Assembly: GCA_032164295.1 (NCBI GenBank)
Contig: JAJHTX010000009.1
Coordinates: 1,860,001 to 1,924,000, forward strand
Origin: Inonotus obliquus
Lineage: Eukaryota > Basidiomycota > Agaricomycetes > Hymenochaetales > Hymenochaetaceae
Direction: 5' to 3'
Length of the DNA: 64,000 nt
Part shown: positions 21,048 to 31,120 of the stretch, piece by piece
How positions within the stretch are numbered: the first letter of the stretch is position 1
Layout of the letters: the number at the start of each line of letters is the position of its first letter
Notes under the pieces: model-generated
Told to the model about the DNA's origin: nothing
What the model saw: the letters and a program-made list of their open reading frames with translations, nothing else
The model's database searches: none
Program-made: the position numbers and the translations under genes

Positions 21048-21776
21048 ATCAAGAAAGTTGAAGAAGGATCAATGGCATATGCAGTAACGGGAGTGTTAGT
21101 TGCATCGAGCATGGACAAATACTCGAAAGAAGGAAGTGTCTCAGGAGTGAAATAGGAAGCCAGTAAATAACGGGTCTCGGAAAGGTTCGATAACATGAAA
21201 GTGCGAGCAGAAGGATCATTCTCCCATCGAAGGAGCTTGAACAAAACCTCAGACTCTCCTTTGGTGACCGGTTGAGTAGAAGAAGTGCGTGGATAACCTA
21301 GACGGGCGTGGAAACCAAGGCTACAGCCATGTATATGCATGCAGCGGGCACGGTTCTATAAGCAAAGAATTAGAAGAAAGAGCAAGTAAGATCAACGCAA
21401 TTTGACTACTCACAATGAGCTGAACCTGGACGATGCGAACCGGACAATTTTCGGCATGAGTGCCAAACCCACACGTTTCAAGACATGCACATTGACAGAA
21501 GGGAGAAAAAAGATTGACTCGAAGACAGAAGAAGTAAAACAGGTCGGTGAGAGAAGGAGGTGGACAGTCGAAGATCCAGTAGTACATCATTGACTCAAAG
21601 CTACAGGTACGGACATATTGGAAAGGGCGCCCACCCGGATCAACTTCGGCAACATAGATTGCAGAGAGAATATCATTATCAGAGGTCGATAGAACAAATT
21701 GAGAAGTAGGAAGCCCAGTTCGATGCCAGTCGAAAAGATTAGGCGCAGCGAAGAAGGAAGGGAGTATAAAGGACAT
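20948..21776 (-). CDS. antisense two-exon accessory gene of the LTR element
   Basis: On the strand opposite to gag and pol, between pol and the 3' LTR. Exon 1 is 21776-21414 (ATG, 121 codons), the intron 21413-21356 (58 bp, GTGAGT..TATAG, pyrimidine-rich before the acceptor), exon 2 21355-20948 ending TGA; 256 residues. The splice is phase 0 and removes an in-frame stop in exon 1's continuation. The N-terminal half is hydrophobic and cysteine-rich (CQCACLETCGFGTHAENC). The second half is soluble (GESEVLFKLLRWENDPSART) and ends in a Ser-rich tail, antisense to pol's poly-Asp tail over the last 100 bp. A TATATAAG box lies on the same strand about 65-75 bp upstream of the ATG. No known domain recognised. 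Position and orientation recall antisense ORFs described in some plant Ty3 elements; homology is not claimed. Confidence 0.6.
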
Positions 21777-21841
21777 AGTGAGCGGCGAAGAAAGGAGTCA
21801 ACAGTGAACTCACTCGAAGGCGCAAACATTTGAGAAGATCG

Positions 21842-21849
21842 CTTATATA
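21842..21849 (-). promoter_or_regulatory. TATA box of the antisense gene
   Basis: On the minus strand the sequence reads TATATAAG, 66-73 bases upstream of the antisense ATG at 21776. This spacing allows a short 5' UTR. It lies inside the retrotransposon, outside the LTR. Confidence 0.45.
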
Positions 21850-21986
21850 AGAAGAACAAGGCACAGAAGAAGCAGCGAGCTAATATATCAATATTCTTTC
21901 AGAATAATCGGATATCAGCTCTTTAGGAGGATTTGTTTTAGGAAGTTTGCAACTGGGGACAGTTGATATTTCAAGTGTTGGGCAGA

Positions 21987-23751
21987 TGTCAGGCCAGGAT
22001 ATTGCCTGGACATAAACAATCGTAATATTGGCACGCTTTACACTATCGGAAGCAAGAACATAGTAGGACATCAGAAAGGATAAACAAGAAATATCGGACG
22101 TCGCAGTAACTCGTAATTCTGCACACAAGTTAGCAAATCGAAAGCCGATGGAAAGTGCCAAGCTTACTATCAAGCGTTGAGCACAACTCGTCTAGTAACA
22201 AGCACCGGTACCCACTCGACCCACTCCTCCTCGATCATGATAGTCGTCTCCACAAATACTCTTCGTGCTATTAAGCATAAAGATCGCAAAGTGTCGAGAA
22301 AGTAACTCACTGAATCGGGTTAGAGGAAGCACGATGATACACAAAAGTCAGCCTGAGAAGTTCAGAAGCGTGGCAGAGCAGATGGTGAAGTCGTGCACGA
22401 AGTCGTGAAGGTGGCATTAGAACAAAGAATTGCAGAAAAGGAACTCGAGCGGCGATAGATAAACAAACCATTCTTTATATGGTCACGCTCTAGAAGCAGA
22501 AATGAAGGTTCAAGAACCACCGGTTGCACCATTCATTTGGTCTTATCTGAGAAGCCATCCGATACATCGCTCTGGAAAAACCAAAGACCACAGTCCAGAT
22601 ACCAAAAACCAAATAAGCCCAAACTTGGTAATCGATTATATCATCCATCAGGTCATCGATTATATCATCCATCAAGTAATCGATTATATCATTCATTAGG
22701 TCATCGATTATCTCATCCATCAAGTAATCGATTATATCATCCATTAGGTCATTCATCAAGTCATCGATTAGATCATCGATCAGGTCATCACCTTGAACCA
22801 TATTCTGGACTCATCAATTGATTCATTGATGGCACATCATTCATCAAGTAACTCATTGATGCGCATCATTCATCAAATAACTCATTGATGCACAGCATCT
22901 ATCAAGTAATTCATTGATGCACAGCATTCATCAAATCATGCATTGATGCACATCACTCATCAATTAATTCATTGATGCGCATCATTCATCAAATAACTCA
23001 TTGATACATTGATACATATCACTTGATTTGGAGTATTTGATGCATAGCTTTGGAAGGAGATATCAAATTTTGATGATGTGGTTGATGCAGATCTATTTTT
23101 AGCTTATGCTGTGGATTATGTAAATTGGTCTTGGAATTAGTATTTAAGGACCAGCATGTAGCCCCCCAGAGGAGCATAGAATTAACTCCCCATAGAATAA
23201 CTCACCAGAGTTCTCCCCCAGAACAAGACAAGCTCACATCACTCTGTGACCCCTTGTCACACTATTTGCAAGTCAAGTCAAGGTTTCGTCGCATACAGTT
23301 GACCTCAGCTCAAGACTGGATAACTGTATTGCTCAAGGACTAGTTTGGTACTAGTCAAAGGTATTGTATTGCCTCTGTTCCAATTGGACATTGGTGATAA
23401 ACCCCCCTCTCAAAGTCGATATCTGATATCTTGAGACTTCGAGTGTGTGTGTCCCTCTAGACATTGACATCTATTCTGCATAGCTTGTCATTGCCTACCT
23501 CGGTGTGGACAATTTAATTGCTCCTCACCCATTGTGACCTATCACTCGCTTTCAAGAGAATTGGATAAAGACTCATCTCTCACTCACTCTACCTCTCTAC
23601 TCAAACTTGAGTCTCTCAACCCTCCAACTACAACAAGTTGCCCATAGCTTCAACGAACAACTGGGAAGACTACCCGCCTAGATAATTAGACCGGTTGACT
23701 CAGTGGGAGTGTACTTGGTTATTCAACAGCCAATACCATCCCAGCACGACA
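21987..23751 (+). repeat. 3' LTR (1,765 bp)
   Basis: Direct repeat of 9634-11398, same length, same terminal TGTCAGG and ACGACA, same internal tandem arrays. Followed by the target duplicate ACGT at 23752-23755. The sequence immediately before it (AAGTGTTGGGCAGA) is a poor polypurine tract; the best purine run nearby (TTAGGAGGA) is about 60 bp upstream. Confidence 0.92.
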
Positions 23752-23755
23752 ACGT

Positions 23756-25480
23756 CATCCTCCAAAATGCAAAAAATGCAAAAAACACAACAAACGGCCC
23801 AATTTCTCAATCCGTACTGCTCATTAAGACATAATTTAACCACATAAAAAAAGCACTCGAAATTGTGCTTCTAACAATGTAAGAATGTATGGGAAATGTG
23901 ATGCTTATGCAACAGAAGAGGTCAGACAATATCGCCAAGTCAGTGCCTCAACTTCTCTCTCAGGGAGTGCAAAAATCATAGTTCTTTAAACACTCTATGT
24001 GAAAATCTAATTCAGGTGGCGTAGCCTGCACCAGTATAAGAGGTACCCATGAACGAGTTTTTGCAGTGAAAGGAGGTGCCCTTCATGATAGAGTAGGGCA
24101 AAATCCCAGTATGCCCACTTTTAAAACTCGCACCCTCTCAGCAGTGCATCTACAATAACTCATGCATTTCATCAGTTAAATTCTAGTTATTTGTTCTGTT
24201 GTCATCCATTGATGAGGGCTGTAAGATGAGGTACACATTAATTGTAATTGTCAAGATGAATAGATATAGTACATGAGTTGTTCTATTACTAGCCAGTATA
24301 AGCACCTCACCACCTTGGCTTTCATAATCGCATGAGCCAACCTCCTCTCTCAACCACACTCCATTACATCCCTATGATGCATGGAAAGCTGCTATCACCA
24401 TATGTATGCACTCAAGGAGAGACTTTTCGGTTTAAGATATATCTTGGTTTACGGGTCTTTCAAAATCCACGATCAACAATGTGATACAACAGTACAAAGA
24501 GACAGGGAAAGTTAGGCAACCCACCCAGTGGCATGGTCAGCCAAGTTTGTTATCCTATATAGACACAAATGTGAGTTAGACCCTCTACTCCAGATCCCTT
24601 TTCATCTTTGCTGACTGAGTGATGCATCACAGTTTATTTTGAACTCGATAGAATGGCAATGCAATTCTTATCTTGCTAAACTGAAAGACATACTTCTGCA
24701 CATTTAAGACAAGGAGGCTTCAACACAAACAATAGAATGAATATTGAAGCAAGCAGAATTTACTCTGAAAGAGATGTAGATTTCAGGTTATCAGTCATAG
24801 ATTTATGATTCATGTCTTATTGATTACAGATCAGCAAGAAAGCGCTAGAATACAGTGAAACCAAATGATTACAGTATCGGCTCAGAATGGCCTCCCAGTA
24901 CTCAGCAGATCAGCTAGTATTCATGACGAAAGTGCATGCAACAGGCATACCTACCTGCAGAGTAAAATATAGGCTTTAGAGGGTCACTAAGCAATTTGCA
25001 AACAGGTATTTCTAAGGGGTAAACGGTATGTCCCACATCCACTCTCCAGGTGGAATGCATCTCAATCCTCTCAGATATTCTATTCTATGATTTCATCACC
25101 ACTCTGTCGGAGCACATAAATGTATGGCCAGCATAGAATTCTGTGATTGTCATAGACAATTGCACAATCTACAAAGTGCCAATGGTTCAGGAACTTATCA
25201 AATCTAGGTGTGTTTATCATGTCTGCCACCAACTTCTTTTAATCTGTCAAGGTTTAGGGGAATAAAAGTTAAATTCCTTCCAACGTACTCATCAGTTTTC
25301 AACCTAATTGAGCTTTCCTTTTCTCTGTTGAAAGCTTGTCTTCAAAATATATGTTGGACACATGAAGAGATTGATGCAGTCATCTTACAGCTATATAGAG
25401 AAGTCATGTCAATCAGTGCTAAAGACTGTCATGTCTTCTACACCTATTGCAGATATCTTAGATGATGCATAGTTATTTCT
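23756..25480 (+). pseudogene. Tc1/mariner-like transposase remnant
   Basis: This is the continuation of the DNA transposon split by the 14-kb element. From about 24360 the + strand shows a helix-turn-helix-like reading (STINNVIQQYKETGKVRQPT near 24465-24520). Near 25255-25400 is the DDE_3-type transposase end (KFLPTYSSVFNLIELSFSLL, a decayed form of the conserved proline-tyrosine-serine..NPIE motif), followed by an ILQLYREVMSI tail. Many stops and frameshifts separate them, so it is dead. The first 200 bp resemble the long terminal repeats seen at 26312 and 53070. Confidence 0.6.
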
Positions 25481-25589
25481 CTCAGTATTATGTATCTAGC
25501 TCACATATGTACAGATAAAGCCGAGTAGGGATGGAGTTGAATCTGTTGTTTTATGTACAGAAGTTAATAACATATTAACTCTATCTTTA

Positions 25590-26307
25590 TCATCCGCTCA
25601 TTCTATTGATATGTTCGATGTTCTCGGATACATAACGAATGATGTAATTTACTAGTCCGATGTTGAGTTTAATATTGGCTTTGTGTGCAAGGTTCTTTAT
25701 GCCTTGTCTTTTCAAATTGCTAACATCATCAAGCCTGACTATGCTGTTGTTTTTGAAAAGAGGAATGAGTGACTCATAGTCAAGTCCATTGCAACCTCTT
25801 TCTAAATTTTTGGAAAAGGATTGCAGCCAGTTTAATGCCAATGAGAAGTTTCTTGCTGCACATGGACCAGAAGGCAGAGTATTGCACAGAAGCTTTTTAG
25901 TTGTGGGATACATAAACATTGTAAGATATATGATAGGTACAGCAGATAATGCAGCAATATTGTCTGGTGTGGCAAGAGGAGTCTGTTGTTTGCCTTTCTT
26001 CTAATCCAAAATCTTAAGAGACTCTGGTACTTTATATATAGTAGCTTCAAGTATTCCTTTATGCTAAGAGTAATAGTAGGTGAGAGAAGAGTGACAGATA
26101 ACAGGACAGGTGGACTTACAACCATCTTTGCGTGTTCAAGGAGGTATGCATTAGTGTAAGGGATGTGGTTATTGGAATTTTTGACATGACCACAAAGAAT
26201 TCTGCCATGCTTGTCACACTTGAAGTTCATCATGATCTTTCTGGAAATCTGTTTGATTTCGTTATTATATTTAACCTGAGTAATCTGCGGCGCATCTTGA
26301 ACTTTGT
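25590..26307 (-). pseudogene. degenerate unidentified protein with SAM-like C-terminus
   Basis: Read leftwards. Exon-like sequence 26307 to about 26119 (FKCDKHGRILCGHVKN; a CX2H..C pattern) ends in a GTAAGT donor. A 56-bp intron ends CTTAG, and the next exon continues HKGILEATIYKVPESLKILD. It then hits one in-frame TAG and reads on open to a natural stop at 25590. The last 60 residues (YESLIPLFKNNSIVRLDDVS ... LNIGLVNYIIRYVSENI) resemble a small helical SAM-like domain. A related decayed copy on the + strand lies at 38481-40340. The right end is cut by the inverted-repeat element starting at 26308. The family was not named. Confidence 0.5.
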
Positions 26308-26968
26308 TACAGCTGTTTGCAAAAATATTGGTAGTTGGGCCTTCATGTGCTTTTTTTGATGTGCGTCGTGCCCTCAGCACTCAAAAACACACTAACACAT
26401 CAATTTCTTGGTCAATACTGCACGTATAGATATGATACTAGCACCAAAAAAATCTTCTTGAAAATGCACTTCTGGTGATACTAATATATTGTAGAATGAA
26501 TATGCACATGCTCTGGTGGAAAAGAGAACATTCTCACTTGTTCTAATCATTACTTCGCCTTGACTGTCCTATATTCTAACATAACTCAACAACATCTGCT
26601 TTCTTGGCCTATCTGTTACATCAACAGCTCTGCCCTAGCCTAAGATAGAAAACTAAACCAAGCAAGGTGCATGCAGTTGGCTAGATTAGGTGTGATACTT
26701 TAGGATAGCAACAATGACAGGACTAGTAATGTAATAATGTAAAGTTGTTAGTCGGCTTACACATTTTCTTTGCAGCTAGCTGTCCTGTTACTTGCTGCTG
26801 CACAATAAAAGAGGAGTGATAGCAGGACCACATAAAGAACAACACTCGGCGAGGGTTGTAGAATAAGCAAGGGTGTTGCACAAGTGATGGATGAGTGTGA
26901 TAATCAAATGTATGCCAGATAGATAGCAAGACGTGTCAACAGCACATCTTGATCTTACTCTCATCTTC

Positions 26969-27528
26969 TGTTAAGGCAACACAGGTCTTACTTAACCACC
27001 GATGATATAATCAGAGGTCTAGTTCACAAGAACACTTCCTGTCTTGGAAGGTCAAGTCAGAGTTCAGAGGTTCAGTTAGTCTAAAAGGCCTAGAGTCAAG
27101 TTGAGAGACTAGTAGCTGTATTGCACTGAGAGTACAAGAGGTCAAGCTGAGGAGTCAAGTCCCTCATACATGGGGTTTATATAGACTACATGCCTAGAGG
27201 TAAAGTGGGAGAGAGAGATGGGGGAAAAGTGAGAGGGCAAACCAGAGTCAGGGAGACCCCCACCAGTACACGCAAAGTGGTACATGTGCTTCAGTAGAGT
27301 GGAGTGGAGTCTGGTGAAGCAAAGTGGAGTGAGACCATATAGGCGCAATGTAGGATAAATAATAGAACCATGAGAACACAAAGCAAATAAGAAATAGCAC
27401 ACGCAATGTGCAATATAAATAAAGGCTGAGTTGAATCAGCAAGGATGAGTAATAAAAGATGACCAAGCAATGATGACTGTTGAAGTCTTAAGTAATTGCA
27501 GTTTGCCTAGTAGAATTTCTTTGTAACA
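26969..27528. repeat. solo LTR (560 bp) with 5-bp target duplication
   Basis: Starts TGTTAAGGCAAC, ends TTTGTAACA, flanked by TCTTC at 26964-26968 and 27529-27533. The inverted counterpart near 41470-41520 lacks this block and keeps one copy of the flanking sequence, so the boundaries are read directly. It contains GGTTTATATAGAC, a TATA-like box, near 27175. No internal retroelement region remains; orientation is not certain. Confidence 0.75.
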
Positions 27529-27544
27529 TCTTCCAACAACTTGT

Positions 27545-28640
27545 ATGGCCCGATGTTGCCGCAGAATCTCTGACGGCTTAAGAGAATGCATTATAAGAAT
27601 CTATCAAAGTGGGATTTGTGTTGTGCAGCTTTTGCAGTGGGTGGGAATTCCAGAGCATACAATGTTCAGAATCATTCAGCAGTTCAATCATAATAAGACT
27701 ATGTCAACAGAGGTTCTAATGAACTGCAGAAGGCCTAGGGTTCTGGATTATGTCGACACAGAGGCAAGTCATCACTCTGAGCGGTCAATGTGTAGCCTCT
27801 CATACGTAGTGCATAGTCTCTAATTGGTTTATTGGTAAACCGAAACAACCTCTATTTGGATAAACTGAAGAAGAGACAAGGGAAAGACATTTTAGACTCA
27901 ACTATATACAGAGTATTGAGGTGCACAGGCTTTAGACTGAAGAAAGTAATCACTCTGTCCACTTGTTTAGGTGGTGCAGGATATGCTAACACAATGCATC
28001 TCAGATCTCAAAGGTTGCTCTGGAATGGAGCAAAACACAGCATGCACATTATTAGGCGCAAATTGGAACTCGTTACATATCTGAGCAGCTAGTGCTTGTA
28101 GATGAAAGCGTATGTGATCGCTGGACTTATATTTGAAATTAAGCATGGGCGCTTGAAGGCAAATGAGCTTGTCGGAAGCACTTCTTCATAAAAGGAAAGT
28201 AGTGAGTCGATGTCTTGAATTCTTCACAGACCACCCGGTCTATCAAATGAATACAGGTATTTCTTGCTACCCGCTATCACCCTTGATGGGGTGGTTGACT
28301 GTGTGGTCATTGAAAATACGTTCAACACAAATCTCTTTGCAGAGTTTATTGCCGGTCTTCTAGATAAAATGAACCTATTCCCTGCACCAAGGTCTGTGAT
28401 CATTATGGACAACTGTTCAATACATAAGGCTCCTGCAATTTGTCAACTCATAGAGTCCAGGTCAGCTTCCTCCTTGTTATCTACCTATTGTCATGCTAAT
28501 ATTTGCATAAAGATGTCAGACTAGAGTTTTTGCCTCCATATTCACCAGACTTTAACCCCATTAAACTTGCCTTCTCACTTATAAAGGCCTGACTTAGGAG
28601 ACATCAAATGCAAGGAGATCAATTGATTGTTGAACAATTA
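27545..28640 (+). pseudogene. Tc1/mariner-like transposase remnant (left arm)
   Basis: The start at 27545 reads MARCCRRISDGLRECIIRIY, a homeodomain-like HTH that continues into GIPEHTMFRIIQQFNHN. The DDE_3 core appears near 28240-28440 (ITLDGVVDCVVIENTFNTN, then SVIIMDNCSIHKAPAICQL, with the second catalytic Asp). The end follows near 28530 (LPPYSPDFNPIK-like, out of frame). Frameshifts at several points make it a pseudogene. It would have cut and pasted its own DNA at TA sites. The nearly parallel copy on the minus strand is 41465-40372. Confidence 0.7.
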
Positions 28641-28902
28641 TATATCTAGGCTTACTGTGTTTCTTCTGAAGAATGTAGATCTTTCTTTCAACACTCAGGA
28701 TACAATGTATTGTAACAGAAATTTTTTCATGATTTTGGACCAAGTGGAAGAGCTCCATCTATTTGTCAAAGAACAAAGGCATAGGTTAAATTCAAAAACG
28801 AAATACAGTCACATGACAAAAGTTTTGTCGCATTACATTTTTCACTTTGTACCGTAGACTTTTGAATAGCATTACTCTACAACAAAATAAAAATTCATCT
28901 AA

Positions 28903-30615
28903 TTAGTATTTAGTAGATGCTCCCCTGACCTCTACCAACTGTTCAACACATCTAGGCATGCTATCTATGAGCTTATTAATTACTTTAATGTCAATCTTTT
29001 CCCACTCCTCCAAAAGTGCCCTCTTTAACTCCTCCTCATTTCTAGGCCTAACTGGCCTCTTGTTAATTGCAATTTTCATCAGATACCAGACATGTTCAAT
29101 AGGGTTCATGTCTGGTGACTGAGCTGGGTGGGGGAACCTCTCCATTAAGTTGATATCCCTAAACTCTTGTGTCACCTTGCATCTGTAAACTGGTGCCACA
29201 TCTTCCATCACCTTTGCAACCCTCCTCTCCTTATACAGCTCTGCATAAAAGTCCCAGAGGGGTCCTGCCATAACCAAATCAACATAATCCACACCCTTCC
29301 TCCTGTCCTTGGAGATAAATATGAGTAGGCCCTTCTTGTTATATGCAATACAGTAATTTACTGTTCCTTTGAACACCACCACTCCTTTGAACACCTGGCA
29401 TTTTCTCCCGCAATTCTCCATCTTTTCGCCTGAAAAAATAACATCACATTCCAACTTATGTGGTCTACCCTCATATAAATTTTTGTAGAATTTGGTTGAG
29501 TAGTTAAATGTCAAAAAATCGACATTACAAAAATCAGAGCAATTTCTAACCATGTTCCTCCATCCAAATCTCCTCATATAATAACATGCAGAGCTTTGGG
29601 AGATCTGGGCTATGATTCATATTATACAGTATCTCATGCGCACATTACACATTCTCCGAAGCAATTTGGACAAGAATTGCGATTTCTATGTAGCAGACAA
29701 TTGTCACAAGTCATAGTTTCTTGTGGTAAGTAAGAAAATTAGATGACGTAAAGTGTTACTTGCCGAGACAGGGGTAACAAATTGATTAGGCGACGAGGTG
29801 TTCAAAGGAGTGGCTTTTGGTCCCAAATCTCTCCGTTTTTCTTTTCTCTATATTAATCTAACCAGTTCTTTCCAGACATTGAAAAAATTTGCTCAAGTAC
29901 GTCTCAGTGTGCCATTTTGATACATGAAATAAAATGTGCAAATAGTTGAGGGGGAGAGGTCATGCAAATAAAAAAGTAATTGGTGTTCAAAGGAATGGTG
30001 AATTACTGTACACCCCCAAACCATGACACTTGTCCTTCCTAACTTGAAAGTGGCTGCCAGGCACTTCTCGTTGAATGCCTCCTCGGTGCAACACCATACC
30101 AGAGAGGCCTTTGAGTGCTTTCCAAGCTCAACTGAGGATTCATCTGTCCAGATCACCCTGTGCCACTCCTCCTCCCCATGATCAATTGCAGCCTCCCCTC
30201 ACTCCAGCCTCCTCTCCTTGTGTTTATCAGTTAGAAATGGTTTCTTGCGTGCATGGTGTGAGAACATCCCCAAATCACGATGTAAGAACCTCTGGACAGT
30301 CCTGGGGGCAATAGGTTTGAGTGCACCAGCATTAAGATTTTGGGTGATGTCGACAAGTGTTTGACATCTGTTGCCATCAAGAGAGCGCTGCAGATAACAT
30401 AACCCCCTGTCACCAATCTTGTGTGGACGTCCACTCCTAGATAGATCATCGACATAGCCTCACTCGGCATGGTTCTTGAGAATGCATTGTATGGTACAAA
30501 TGGTGCAATTGAATGCTTTTGCAATTTTCTTGCGAGGGAGTTGAGTTTGGCAAAGATTAAGTATAGCAGCACGTTGAGCAGGAGTAGTGTTAGAGGATCC
30601 AAGTTGTTTGGGCAT
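28903..30615 (-). pseudogene. Tc1-like transposase (DD34E), interrupted
   Basis: Starts at the ATG at 30615 (MPKQLGSSNTTPAQRAAI) with a helix-turn-helix for terminal-repeat binding. First catalytic Asp in VIWTDESSVELG (about 30150); SVMVWGC at about 30010 is cut by a nested element and resumes at 29348 as IAYNKKGLLIF. Second Asp in VMEDVAPVYR and the Glu in QSPDMNPIEHVW, 34 residues apart. It ends with VEQLVEVRGAS, stop at 28903. At least two in-frame stops lie in the N-terminal half (for example after LKNHAE). So it is inactive, but it can be read almost completely once the insertion is ignored. Confidence 0.8.
29349..30010. mobile_element. nested 0.66-kb TIR element (MITE-like) inside transposase
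   Basis: Left end TACAGTAATTTACTGTTCCT and right end (reversed) TACAGTAATTCACCATTCCT, both running on into TTGAACACC; TA is duplicated at both sides. Excision in silico rejoins the Tc1 transposase codons exactly (TGGGGGTGT then ATTGCA). No transposase of its own was seen. A cousin with related ends is at 53690-54488. Confidence 0.75.
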
Positions 30616-30701
30616 GTTTGAGTCAGTGGTTGTTGTGGTATAAGGTAAAGAGTGGTTGTATTGTGACGTGAACACGACAAAACTTTTGTCATGTAACTAT
30701 A

Positions 30702-31120
30702 CATAAATAAGTAATGTATGACCTAGCAAAAATCATGTCCATACATATATTCACAAACCCTTCCCCTTTATACCGATTTTTGCTAAGAGATATTTCTTTT
30801 TCTGCTGCTTGATCAACGTTGGGACCACCATCAGACTCACCAAACTTTACTTCATCGTCGAGAGTAAGTAAAGAAAACCTGTTTGTGGAGCCTGCCTGCA
30901 TGGATGGCGCAGATGATGCAGATGGCACAGATAGTGCAGATGGACCAACTGTGAAGGATCTATATTTACTTCTACCGAACAACCTCATTTCGACTTTTGG
31001 AATGTCCTTGAGCAATTTTGACAAATTTACACATTCTGGGAGGGGGATGTACTTATTGGTAGGCCATCCTGATTCCGCAGCTATCAGAAAGTGCGGCAGT
31101 ACTTTTCAATGAGAATCTCA
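30702..31120 (-). pseudogene. unidentified coding remnant
   Basis: A minus open stretch from about 31110 to 30700 reads ESGWPTNKYIPLPECVNLSK and LLKDIPKVEMRLFGRSKYR, then a Ser/Ala-rich run and an acidic tail. Composition is protein-like and there is no start codon. A similar tryptophan-proline phrase (GCWPANKVLKQCAPFIAPIN) occurs on the + strand near 38970-39030. It may belong to the same unidentified family. Confidence 0.35.

Larger units (their letters stand above)
9634..23751 (+). mobile_element. intact-looking 14.1-kb Ty3/gypsy-type LTR retrotransposon
   Basis: It is bounded by two 1,765-bp direct repeats beginning TGTCAGG and ending ACGACA. A 4-bp target duplication, ACGT, sits on both sides (9630-9633 and 23752-23755). 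Between the LTRs lie a candidate primer binding site, a gag-protease ORF, a pol ORF in a different frame with the order RT, RNase H, integrase (Ty3/gypsy order), and an antisense two-exon gene. Every ORF conceptually translated from LTR 1 recurs unchanged in LTR 2 at an offset of 12,353, so the LTRs look identical and the insertion recent. A solo LTR of the same family lies at 59562-61191. No chromodomain follows the integrase. Confidence 0.93.
26308..28640 (+). repeat. left arm of a large inverted pair of Tc1-like elements
   Basis: Begins TACAGCTGTTTGCAAAAATA. From 26308 to about 28500 it matches, in reverse, 42095 down to about 40500, apart from the 560-bp LTR insertion at 26969-27528. The outer end motif recurs at 42095 (inverted), 53063, 57351 (inverted) and 58404 (inverted), so it is the terminal repeat of a TA-targeting family. 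It carries transposase remnants pointing inward. Confidence 0.65.
28804..30701 (-). mobile_element. Tc1-like DNA transposon, 1.9 kb, with nested MITE
   Basis: The terminal inverted repeats share ACATGACAAAAGTTTTGTCG: the left one starts at 28804 (TACAGTCACATG) and the right one, reversed, ends at 30701 (TATAGTTACATG). Both ends sit on TA. A minus-strand transposase fills the element. Removing the nested insertion 29349-30010 leaves about 1.24 kb, a short Tc1 element. Confidence 0.8.
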
